Below are positions 1-5,622 of a stretch of DNA of 10,509 nucleotides, piece by piece. The stretch is taken from NCBI GenBank assembly GCA_025965395.1, contig JAOPXA010000061.1, positions 1 through 10,509 on the forward strand, written 5' to 3'. The notes under the pieces are model-generated. The model saw nothing but the letters and a program-made list of their open reading frames with translations, was not told the origin of the DNA and did not search any database. The translations under genes were made by a program, and so were the position numbers. The stretch's first letter is position 1; every line of letters begins with the position of its first letter. Source of the stretch: Nocardioidaceae bacterium (GTDB lineage: Bacteria > Actinomycetota > Actinomycetes > Propionibacteriales > Nocardioidaceae).

Positions 1-532
1 AGCCGTTGTGGACCATGCACTGGTCCGGCCCCACCGCATACGGGTGACAGCCCGCCGGAGTCACGGCCGACTCGGTCGCCATGCGCGTATGACCGACTCC
101 TTGCCAGCCCTGCGCCTTTTCGAGACCGAACTGGGTTGCGAGGTCACGCGGATGACCGACGCCCTTGAGCACGGCGAGATCCTCACCAAAACCAATGACA
201 AGTGCCTCGGGAACGGCCGTCCCGACCGCGGCCCTCAACGCGTCGACCGACACCGGCGCATTGACGACAAAAGTCGGAGACGCATCCGTGACCACGACCG
301 GCTCGCCGAGTACTGCGCCGATCGCCGTAGCCACCTCCGCCGCGCCGAGCGGGGTGTCAAGGATAGAAACGGTGGCATGGCCCGGAGGAGACCACACGGG
401 GTCCCCGTAGACCGCCACCCCTGCCGAGTCAGAACCCCGGTCCTGCATCTCACACAGCATCCCGGTCAACAGCTCACCGAGACGCGGATAGAGGTCGGGG
501 TTTCGAAGATGCAGACCAACAATGCCGCACAT
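1..532 (-). CDS. glxB: Class II glutamine amidotransferase, GlxB/MgsA type (3' end outside window)
   Basis: I translated this from the reverse strand: 177 codons stay open from the ATG at 532-530 to the window edge. The protein begins MCGIVGLH, so Cys2 is the N-terminal nucleophile exposed when Met is removed, as in class II (Ntn-type) glutaminase domains. Other family motifs are DRGSDSAG (31-38), GVGHTRMAT (145-153) and CHPYAVG, then VHNG at the edge. The family is known to hydrolyse glutamine and pass the nitrogen to a partner. Stand-alone GlxB/MgsA proteins are about 300 residues, so a little over half is present. They work with separate GlxC/MgsB and GlxD/MgsC subunits, which I infer lie to the left. 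The start is supported by AGGAG five to six bases upstream. The stop of the glutamine synthetase-like gene is 27 bases upstream, so the two are probably co-transcribed. Family confidence is high. Whether the complex makes N-methylglutamate or glutamate is open. Confidence 0.88.
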   Translation of the reverse strand, partial: MCGIVGLHLRNPDLYPRLGELLTGMLCEMQDRGSDSAGVAVYGDPVWSPPGHATVSILDTPLGAAEVATAIGAVLGEPVVVTDASPTFVVNAPVSVDALRAAVGTAVPEALVIGFGEDLAVLKGVGHPRDLATQFGLEKAQGWQGVGHTRMATESAVTPAGCHPYAVGPDQCMVHNG

Positions 533-559
533 AAAGTCTCCTAAATTCTCGTCGTCGAC

Positions 560-1885
560 TCAGAAGGCCGTGAGGTAGTGTTCGACTTCCCAAGCACTGA
601 CCTGGCTGTGCCACGCGAAGAACTCCTCGCGCTTGAGATTGGCGAAATACGCCGAGACACCCGGCCCGGCAGCATCGAGGACCCCGCAGAGCGTCGAGTC
701 GGCTTCGAGTGCCTCGACGGCGTGCAACAACGTCAGCGGCAGCGCCGCACGAGACGCACCGTTGTCTCCGCCTGGCGTGCCTGGGTCGAGATTGCGCTCG
801 ATTCCGTCCAGGCCGGCACCGATAGCCCCTGCAGCCGCAAGGTACGGGTTCGCTGAGCCGTCACCGCCCCGCAACTCGATGCGGTTGTTGTCCGGAACGC
901 GCACCAGATGCGTGCGGTCGTTGCCGCCATACGTCGGGAACCTAGGCGCCCACGAAGCGCCAGATGTGGTCGAGACCGCTCCCGTGCGCTTGTATGAGTT
1001 CACCGTCGGGGCGATCACGGCTTGTAGCGCCGCAGCGTGCTCAAGCACGCCTCCGATGAACGCGTATGCGAGAGGCGCCAGACCCAGTCCGCGGTCGTCG
1101 GACTCAGAAGGGAACAACGCCTCCTCGCCCTGCCAGAGCGACAGGTGCATGTGCAGCCCGCTGCCCGTGCGGTCACCAAACGGCTTGGGCATGAACGTCG
1201 CAGTCATACCGCGCTGCTCAGCCAGCATCGAGATCAGGTAGCGCAGCGTGATGACCCGATCAGCGGTCGTCATCGCATCGGCATAAGCGAAGTTCTGCTC
1301 GAACTGGCCGTTGCCGTCCTCGTGGTCATTGGCGTAGTTCGCCCAGCCCAGCGAGTTCATGCCCGTCGACACCGCAGCCAGATGGTCGAACATACGCGTC
1401 ACGCCGCGGGCGTCGTAACAAGGACGTGCCGCGTTGTCCGAACGGTCCGCAGTCACCAGGTTCCCCTGCTCGTCCTTGTCCACAAGGAAGTACTCGACCT
1501 CGGCGCCCACGAACACCGAGAGATCCTTCGCGGCAGCGCGATCAAGCATTGAACGCAGAATCACCCGAGGAGCGAACTTCCACGGAACGCTTTCCACATG
1601 AGGGTCGCAATGGACGAGCGCCAGCCCCTCCTTGATGAACGGAATCGGTGTGAACGACGACGCGTCCGGGATCGCCATGATGTCGGGATCCTTGGGCTCC
1701 TGGCCCATCGCACCGGCCGCATACCCAGCGAAGCCGACGCCCTCGTTCTGCAGCTCCTCGACGGCCTCTACCGGCACGAGCTTGGCGCAAGGCTTCCCCG
1801 TCAGGTCAACGAAAAGGGCAAGAATGAAGGTCGTGCCCGCTTGCCGCGCGAGTTCAGCCAAGTCAGCCGTCGGTTGATCGTCCAT
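560..1885 (-). CDS. glnT: Type III glutamine synthetase / gamma-glutamylmethylamide synthetase family (GlnT/GmaS)
   Basis: This 441-residue ligase should join glutamate to ammonia or methylamine using ATP in the cytosol. The beta-grasp N-terminus reads FVDLTGKPCAKLVP (25-38). Catalytic-domain landmarks are GAEVEYF with metal-binding candidates E129 and E131, HEDGNGQFE (188-196) with E189 and E196, GSGLHMHLS with H245, NSYKR (296-300), RTHLVRVP (324-331) and RIELR around E337. The DHEDGNGQFE block and length near 440 match the GlnT/GmaS branch rather than the usual GlnA (about 470 residues). I see no adenylylation-loop tyrosine region like that of GS-I beta. The start is supported by GGGAGG about seven bases upstream of the ATG. 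The gene leads a unit with the GlxB-like amidotransferase, and the operator-like inverted repeat lies about 60 bases upstream. The family is known to include both glutamine synthetases and gamma-glutamylmethylamide synthetases, and sequence alone does not separate them here. Confidence 0.93.
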   Translation of the reverse strand: MDDQPTADLAELARQAGTTFILALFVDLTGKPCAKLVPVEAVEELQNEGVGFAGYAAGAMGQEPKDPDIMAIPDASSFTPIPFIKEGLALVHCDPHVESVPWKFAPRVILRSMLDRAAAKDLSVFVGAEVEYFLVDKDEQGNLVTADRSDNAARPCYDARGVTRMFDHLAAVSTGMNSLGWANYANDHEDGNGQFEQNFAYADAMTTADRVITLRYLISMLAEQRGMTATFMPKPFGDRTGSGLHMHLSLWQGEEALFPSESDDRGLGLAPLAYAFIGGVLEHAAALQAVIAPTVNSYKRTGAVSTTSGASWAPRFPTYGGNDRTHLVRVPDNNRIELRGGDGSANPYLAAAGAIGAGLDGIERNLDPGTPGGDNGASRAALPLTLLHAVEALEADSTLCGVLDAAGPGVSAYFANLKREEFFAWHSQVSAWEVEHYLTAF

Positions 1886-1946
1886 CAGGTTCCCTCCCGG
1901 GATGCCACCGCAGGTCCTTCGCAGGAATCTACTCTACGGAACTATT

Positions 1947-1963
1947 GTCTACCATCAGTAGAC
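1947..1963. promoter_or_regulatory. Operator-like inverted repeat upstream of glnT
   Basis: GTCTAC (1947-1952) and GTAGAC (1958-1963) are perfect 6-bp inverted arms around a 5-base spacer. Each arm also contains GTNNAC, and the left part TTGTCTACCA fits TNGTNNACNA, a core typical of GntR-family operators. The arms are 11 bp apart start to start, about one helical turn. The site ends about 60 bases upstream of the glutamine synthetase-like start, where a repressor could overlap the promoter. GACAAT, a possible -10 on the minus strand, overlaps its edge. No regulator gene is visible in the window, so the family assignment is inference. Confidence 0.5.
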
Positions 1964-2040
1964 CGCGGGAGTGTTGCCGGGAGATCACACCCAGATGGAC
2001 ATCCGATCAATCCTTTGATTGCCCCCCGGGCTGGGACGCC

Positions 2041-2074
2041 AAAAAGGGCCGGAATCTGAGTGATTCCGACCCTT
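2041..2074 (-). terminator. Rho-independent terminator of tRNA-Leu
   Basis: On the minus strand, a 13-bp stem (AAGGGTCGGAATC paired with GATTCCGGCCCTT, one G-T wobble) closes a 5-base loop. It is followed directly by a TTTTT run that includes the last stem bases. It starts 12 bases after the CCA end of the tRNA. It separates the tRNA transcript from the glutamine synthetase-like unit on the same strand. Confidence 0.88.
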
Positions 2075-2086
2075 GCGACTTCAAGC

Positions 2087-2172
2087 TGGTGTCCGAGGGG
2101 GGACTTGAACCCCCACGCCCTAACGGGCACTAGCACCTCAAGCTAGCGCGTCTACCATTCCGCCACCCGGAC
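2087..2172 (-). tRNA. tRNA-Leu (anticodon GAG)
   Basis: The acceptor arms GTCCGGG (2172-2166) and CTCGGAC (2097-2091) pair over 7 bp with one G-T. The anticodon stem CTAGC/GCTAG closes the loop TTGAGGT, giving anticodon GAG, which reads CUC/CUU leucine codons. A long variable arm (TGCCCGTTAGGGCG) marks a class II tRNA, and the T arm reads GGGGGTTCAAGTCCCCC. Discriminator A (2090) and a genomically encoded CCA (2089-2087) follow. The length without CCA is 83 nt, normal for tRNA-Leu. Confidence 0.97.
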
Positions 2173-2206
2173 AGGTGTTGACTGCGATCCATCGTGCAGC
2201 CAAGAA

Positions 2207-2215
2207 ACCTTAGCA
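2207..2215 (-). promoter_or_regulatory. Extended -10 promoter element for tRNA-Leu
   Basis: On the minus strand TGCTAAGGT combines a TGN extension with the hexamer TAAGGT (TANNNT type). It lies about 35 bases upstream of the tRNA 5' end, which would give a leader of roughly 28 nt. No good -35 hexamer is visible, which is consistent with an extended -10 element. Confidence 0.5.
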
Positions 2216-2256
2216 AATCCAAACCGCGGGTGCCCCGGCGGCTCGTAGAATTGGAT

Positions 2257-2289
2257 GAGGCCCCGCGAAGTATGAGTTCGCGGGGCCTC
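2257..2289. terminator. Perfect 13-bp hairpin, possible terminator without U-tract
   Basis: GAGGCCCCGCGAA (2257-2269) and TTCGCGGGGCCTC (2277-2289) are exact complements around a 7-base loop. There is no T-run on either strand, so it is not a classical intrinsic terminator. It lies between the DUF445 gene and the tRNA-Leu promoter, and could stop or stabilise transcripts from the DUF445 gene after a long 3' region. A structured small RNA is an alternative. Confidence 0.5.
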
Positions 2290-2510
2290 TCATGTGATCG
2301 AGTGTGACGGTCTCTCTCGAGCGAATCGCTTCTCTGGTCCCGCCAACCTCGTCACTGGTTGGTGCGTTCGGCTTGCGCCTCTCGCCATGGTTCCGGTCTT
2401 CGATTCGTTCGGCGTTCCCGAAGGTTCGCGTAGGTCATTTCTATGCGCTGGCCGTGCCGAGCACAAGTGATTTCGGGACCAATTTCAAACAAATTTTGCG
2501 TGGACGGCAC

Positions 2511-2573
2511 CTGTCCACAGTGTGACCTAGGTCACCCACAGGAACCGCGGACTTATCCACAAATCAATCCACA
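2511..2573 (+). other. Cluster of DnaA-box-like 9-mers
   Basis: Four 9-mers ending in CCACA lie in the same orientation: CTGTCCACA (2511-2519), TCACCCACA (2532-2540), TTATCCACA (2553-2561) and CAATCCACA (2565-2573). The third is the exact classical DnaA box. The first fits the high-GC actinobacterial form. The second and fourth differ from TTATCCACA at two positions. Start-to-start distances are 21, 21 and 12 bases. An AT-rich tract (2481-2497) lies just to the left. The flanking genes are not dnaA, dnaN or rpmH, so this is unlikely to be the usual chromosomal origin. It could be an ectopic DnaA-binding locus. Confidence 0.5.
2521..2536. promoter_or_regulatory. Crp/GlxR-like palindromic site
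   Basis: TGTGACCTAGGTCACC matches the actinobacterial Crp/GlxR motif TGTGANNTANNTCACA except at the last base. Its inner 14 bases are a perfect palindrome (GTGACCTAGGTCAC). It overlaps the second DnaA-box-like 9-mer. The nearest gene start in either direction is that of tRNA-Leu, about 350 bases away on the minus strand, so its target is unclear. Confidence 0.5.
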
Positions 2574-2582
2574 GGCTGTGCG

Positions 2583-3863
2583 TTACGTCAGTGTGGCAAA
2601 GGCGTGGATGACGATCCCGGCGAGCCCGCCCACGACCGTTCCATTGATGCGAATGAACTGAAGATCGCGCCCCACGTGCAACTCGATGCGTTCAGCGGTC
2701 TCCTTGCCGTCCCAGCGATTGACGGTCTCGGAGATGATCGTCGCAAGTTCACGGCCGTAGTTGTTGACGACGTATGCCGCGATATCCGACACGAGAGCAT
2801 CAATGCGTTCAGCGAGCACTTCGTCATCAATGAGCCGCTGTGCGAAGGACCGCACCTCATCCAGTGCTCGTTTGCGGAGGTGACCTTGTTCGTCCTGGAG
2901 AGCCGCAATGAGTGCCTTGCGCAGCGAGTCCCACAACGCGATCGACGTCATCGCGAGCTGTGGCTGCTCGAGGACTCGTACCTTGAGCCGCTCGAACCTC
3001 TCCATCGTCGAGGAATCGTGCTGGAGGTCCTGGGCCAACTGACGGAGCAGAGTGTCGAGTGCTTGGCGAGCGTGGTGGTCAGGCTGCTTGCGGATGTCTT
3101 GCACCCACGCGAGCGCTTCCTGGTGCAGGCGTGAGCCCATCCGCTCGTCCAACCAGTTCGGCGTCCACCACGGCGCACGCTCGCCCACCAGTGCCGAGAT
3201 CGCCGACTCGTTGTGCTCGAGCCACCGGTGCAGCTCATCCAAGGCAAGGTCGACTAGCGCGTGGTGCGTGTTGTCCTCGACGATCTCGGCGAGCAACTGA
3301 CCAACGACAGGGCTCAGCGGTTCGGCGGCCAACCGGGGCATGATGGCGTCCTGGATGACAGTCGAGACGTCACTTTGCTTGATATGAGCAAGCCCGTCGG
3401 TGACGATGCGGGCGCCTTCGCGGACGACCCGCTCGCTGTGACGCTCATCCACGAGCCATTCGCCCACCGTGCGGCTCACATGAGCGGTGCGGATGCGATC
3501 GCGTACGACGTCCTCGTTGAGGAAGTTGTCGGCCACGAACTCCTGAAGGCTCTCCCCCAGCGCCTGCTTGCGGTTGGGGATGAGGGCCGTATGAGGAATG
3601 GGCAGCCCTAGTGGGTGACGAAAGAGTGCGGTGACGGCAAACCAATCAGCGATCGCGCCCACCATGGATGCTTCGGCGCCTGCATTCACATACCCCAAGA
3701 AGCCAGTCTCGCCCTGCGTCAGGAAGAACACCACGGCCGCGATGACCAGCAGCGACGACGCCAGCGTGCGCATCTGCCGGAGGCCGCGCCTGCGTGCCTC
3801 GTCGTTGGCGGACATCGCCACTGGCGCCTTGAAGCTGGTCGTCGGATCCCCGTGTGTCGTCAC
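2583..3863 (-). CDS. DUF445 family membrane-associated protein (YjiN-like)
   Basis: This is a 426-residue member of the DUF445 family, whose function is unknown. The diagnostic block is near the N-terminus: a hydrophobic segment at about 33-49, then GFLGYVNAGAEASMVGA and IADWFAVTALFRHPLG (54-86). The middle is long, charged and helix-rich. The C-terminus has the family's second hydrophobic segment, GTVVGGLAGIVIHAF (about 408-422), so both ends probably sit at the membrane. The GTG at 3863 has no Shine-Dalgarno sequence but has TAGGGT six bases upstream, which fits a leaderless transcript. An internal ATG at Met17 (about 3815) is the alternative start. The gene is divergent from the metallopeptidase gene, with 73 bases between starts. 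Family confidence is high. Confidence 0.9.
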   Translation of the reverse strand: MTTHGDPTTSFKAPVAMSANDEARRRGLRQMRTLASSLLVIAAVVFFLTQGETGFLGYVNAGAEASMVGAIADWFAVTALFRHPLGLPIPHTALIPNRKQALGESLQEFVADNFLNEDVVRDRIRTAHVSRTVGEWLVDERHSERVVREGARIVTDGLAHIKQSDVSTVIQDAIMPRLAAEPLSPVVGQLLAEIVEDNTHHALVDLALDELHRWLEHNESAISALVGERAPWWTPNWLDERMGSRLHQEALAWVQDIRKQPDHHARQALDTLLRQLAQDLQHDSSTMERFERLKVRVLEQPQLAMTSIALWDSLRKALIAALQDEQGHLRKRALDEVRSFAQRLIDDEVLAERIDALVSDIAAYVVNNYGRELATIISETVNRWDGKETAERIELHVGRDLQFIRINGTVVGGLAGIVIHAFATLT

Positions 3864-3869
3864 CCCAGA

Positions 3870-3875
3870 ACCCTA
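3870..3875 (-). promoter_or_regulatory. -10 element giving a leaderless DUF445 transcript
   Basis: On the minus strand TAGGGT is followed by six bases and then the GTG start, so transcription should begin at or beside the start codon. There is no Shine-Dalgarno sequence. The -35 region is poor. The hexamer is half of an imperfect dyad, ACCCTTAGGGT. Confidence 0.5.
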
Positions 3876-3924
3876 AGGGTGAAGCGGAGCGCGCGCAGGG
3901 AGCGTCAGGCGGCGCGCCATCTCG

Positions 3925-3930
3925 TAGACT
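3925..3930 (+). promoter_or_regulatory. -10 element giving a leaderless metallopeptidase transcript
   Basis: TAGACT is followed by six bases (TCGGGC) and then ATG at 3937, the same geometry as the divergent promoter. No Shine-Dalgarno sequence precedes the ATG, and no convincing -35 hexamer is visible. Confidence 0.5.
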
Positions 3931-3936
3931 TCGGGC

Positions 3937-4845
3937 ATGAGCTTCAACGACGACGCCAATCTCGATACCAGCCAAGTGACCTCGGGTGGTCGAGGCAAAG
4001 CAGGAGGCGTCGCCATCGGCGGCGGAATCGGTGGAATCGTGCTCGTAGCGATCTTCACACTGCTCAGCGGAGGGTCCCTCACCGACGTGCTCGGCGGAGC
4101 CGCGAACGGTCAGTTCGGCACCAACAACATCCAGGAGGGCGGCTCGGAAGAGCTGGACTTCTCGCAGTGCAAGACCGGCGCCGACGCCAACGACAACGAC
4201 ACCTGTCGCATCATCGGCACCGTCAACAGCGTCCAGGACTACTGGACCGACGCCCTGCCCGCAGATATCAAGCGCCAGTACCGCGAGGCCACGACGGTGA
4301 TCTACTCCGGCTCGACGCAATCGGCCTGCGGCACCGCATCAAGTGCGACGGGGCCGTTCTACTGCCCCAGCGACGAACGTGTCTACATCGACGCATCCTT
4401 CTTCGACGAGCTCTCCAGCAAGTACGGCGCCGACGGCGGCGCGCTCGCTCAGGAGTATGTCGTCGCGCACGAATATGGCCACCATGTCCAAAACATCCTC
4501 GGTATCCTCGGGCAAGCCCAGAACGGATCGGGTGCCACGGGCGGCTCGGTGCGGGTCGAACTCATGGCCGACTGCCTCGCGGGGGTGTGGGCCAATCACG
4601 CTTCCTCGACGCAAGACGACGAAGGCAACGCGTTGCTGGAGCCGCTCACGCGCACAGACATTAAGTCCGCACTCTCCGCGGCCGCCGCAGTCGGCGACGA
4701 CCGCATTCAGCAAGCTTCGGGTGGCACCGTCAACCCCGAGGGTTGGACGCACGGGTCGAGCGCACAGCGTGAACGCTGGTTCACCACGGGCTACGAAGAG
4801 GGCAATATCAACAGCTGCGACACCCTCAACGCATCCCAGCTGTAA
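3937..4845 (+). CDS. ypfJ: Membrane-anchored neutral zinc metallopeptidase (YpfJ family)
   Basis: This 302-residue protein is predicted to be a zinc metallopeptidase anchored by one N-terminal membrane segment. A short polar N-terminus of about 20 residues precedes a glycine-rich hydrophobic segment (about 23-43). The rest would lie outside the membrane. The catalytic motif is HEYGH at 178-182, where H178 and H182 bind zinc and E179 is the catalytic base. E208 in ELMADC is the likely third zinc ligand. YCPSDERVYID, just before the core, and WFTTGYEEG near the end are further family signatures. Several cysteines in the outer part could form disulfides. The YpfJ family is widespread, but its substrate is not known. 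The gene starts without a Shine-Dalgarno sequence and leads a unit whose next gene begins three bases after its stop. Family confidence is high. Confidence 0.92.
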   Translation: MSFNDDANLDTSQVTSGGRGKAGGVAIGGGIGGIVLVAIFTLLSGGSLTDVLGGAANGQFGTNNIQEGGSEELDFSQCKTGADANDNDTCRIIGTVNSVQDYWTDALPADIKRQYREATTVIYSGSTQSACGTASSATGPFYCPSDERVYIDASFFDELSSKYGADGGALAQEYVVAHEYGHHVQNILGILGQAQNGSGATGGSVRVELMADCLAGVWANHASSTQDDEGNALLEPLTRTDIKSALSAAAAVGDDRIQQASGGTVNPEGWTHGSSAQRERWFTTGYEEGNINSCDTLNASQL

Positions 4846-4848
4846 GTC

Positions 4849-5622
4849 GTGACGCCCCGGTTTGCCCTGAGGGCTGAGGTCTGGATCGTCCTCGGTCTGT
4901 CGTTGGGGCAGTCGGGTGTCTATGCGGCCGTCAGCCTGATCGCCAAGCTCACCCGAGGGCCCCTGCGCGACCAGACCGCGACCCTCAATGCGTCACAGAA
5001 CCCACGCGAGTATCTCGATCTCACCTACCAGATCCTCGGGATCGGCTTCGCTCTCGTGCCGGTCGTGCTGGCGATCTACCTGCTGGCACTCAATCCGGGC
5101 AATCCGCGAGGTGTGCTGGGTTTCGCGGGTGATTTCGACAGACTCAATCCGCGGAACGGCGCGGCGTGGTGGCGGTCGCTGGCCGAAGGTGCCGGGCTGG
5201 CTGCTCTCATCGGGCTCCCCGGCCTCGCCCTCTACTTCACCGGCCGCGCGCTCGGCATCAGCGTCGAGGTCATCCCCAGCGCTCTGAACGAGTACTGGTG
5301 GACCGTCCCGATCCTGATTCTCTCGGCTGCACAGAACGCCATTCTCGAAGAGGTCGTCGTTGTCGGCTACCTGATGACACGCCTCAAGCAGTTCGCCTGG
5401 TCGCTGCCGGCGGTTCTCCTGACCTCGGCGGCGCTACGCGGCAGCTACCACCTCTATCAGGGTTTCGGCGCCTTCGTCGGCAACTTCGTGATGGGCCTCA
5501 TCTTCGGCTACTGGTTCCATCGCACCAAGCGCGTCCTCCCGCTCATCGTCGCTCATACGATCCTCGATGTGGTCGCCTTCGTGGGGTATGCGTTGTTGGC
5601 CGATAAACTGTCCTTCTTGTGA
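4849..5622 (+). CDS. CPBP family intramembrane glutamic protease
   Basis: This 257-residue multi-pass membrane protein has about six to eight hydrophobic segments (for example 11-33, 61-80, 113-131, 151-166, 184-196, 208-223, 230-252). The CPBP (CAAX protease, Abi) motifs are EEVVVVGY with E167 and E168, SYHLYQG with H201, and HTILD with H236. The first motif lacks the Arg of the classical EExxxR form, and Asp replaces the usual Asn in the third, as in many actinobacterial relatives. The catalytic glutamates and histidines are present, so activity is plausible. The substrate is unknown. The GTG start at 4849 is three bases after the metallopeptidase stop and has no clear Shine-Dalgarno sequence, which suggests translational coupling. 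Its end overlaps the hrpA start by four bases. A second membrane peptidase directly upstream suggests a shared envelope role, but that is inference. Confidence 0.9.
   Translation: MTPRFALRAEVWIVLGLSLGQSGVYAAVSLIAKLTRGPLRDQTATLNASQNPREYLDLTYQILGIGFALVPVVLAIYLLALNPGNPRGVLGFAGDFDRLNPRNGAAWWRSLAEGAGLAALIGLPGLALYFTGRALGISVEVIPSALNEYWWTVPILILSAAQNAILEEVVVVGYLMTRLKQFAWSLPAVLLTSAALRGSYHLYQGFGAFVGNFVMGLIFGYWFHRTKRVLPLIVAHTILDVVAFVGYALLADKLSFL

Larger units (their letters stand above)
2290..2582. other. Non-coding stretch with DnaA-box-like and Crp-like sites
   Basis: I find no convincing gene here. Short open frames exist (a 73-codon one on the plus strand from 2304 and a 28-codon one on the minus strand), but neither has a Shine-Dalgarno sequence or recognisable protein features. 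Base composition is less GC-rich than the neighbouring genes, most clearly at 2481-2497, where 15 of 17 bases are A or T. The right part carries the sites listed separately. Confidence 0.55.

Noticed and set aside
8..544. Plus-strand open frame across the left edge
   Set aside because: The opposite strand encodes an unmistakable class II amidotransferase with its catalytic Cys2 and RBS, so the plus-strand frame is a shadow in GC-rich DNA.
2006..2021. Small inverted repeat (CAATC and GATTG around CTTT) upstream of glnT
   Set aside because: The 5-bp arms are too short to distinguish from chance, and no T-run or promoter element supports them.
2304..2525. Plus-strand 73-codon open frame in the gene-free stretch
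   Set aside because: It has no Shine-Dalgarno sequence and no recognisable motif, its composition is unlike the neighbouring genes, and its end overlaps the DnaA-box-like and Crp-like sites.
2481..2582. Main chromosomal replication origin
   Set aside because: DnaA-box-like sites are present, but none of the genes usually beside an actinobacterial oriC (dnaA, dnaN, rpmH) flank them.
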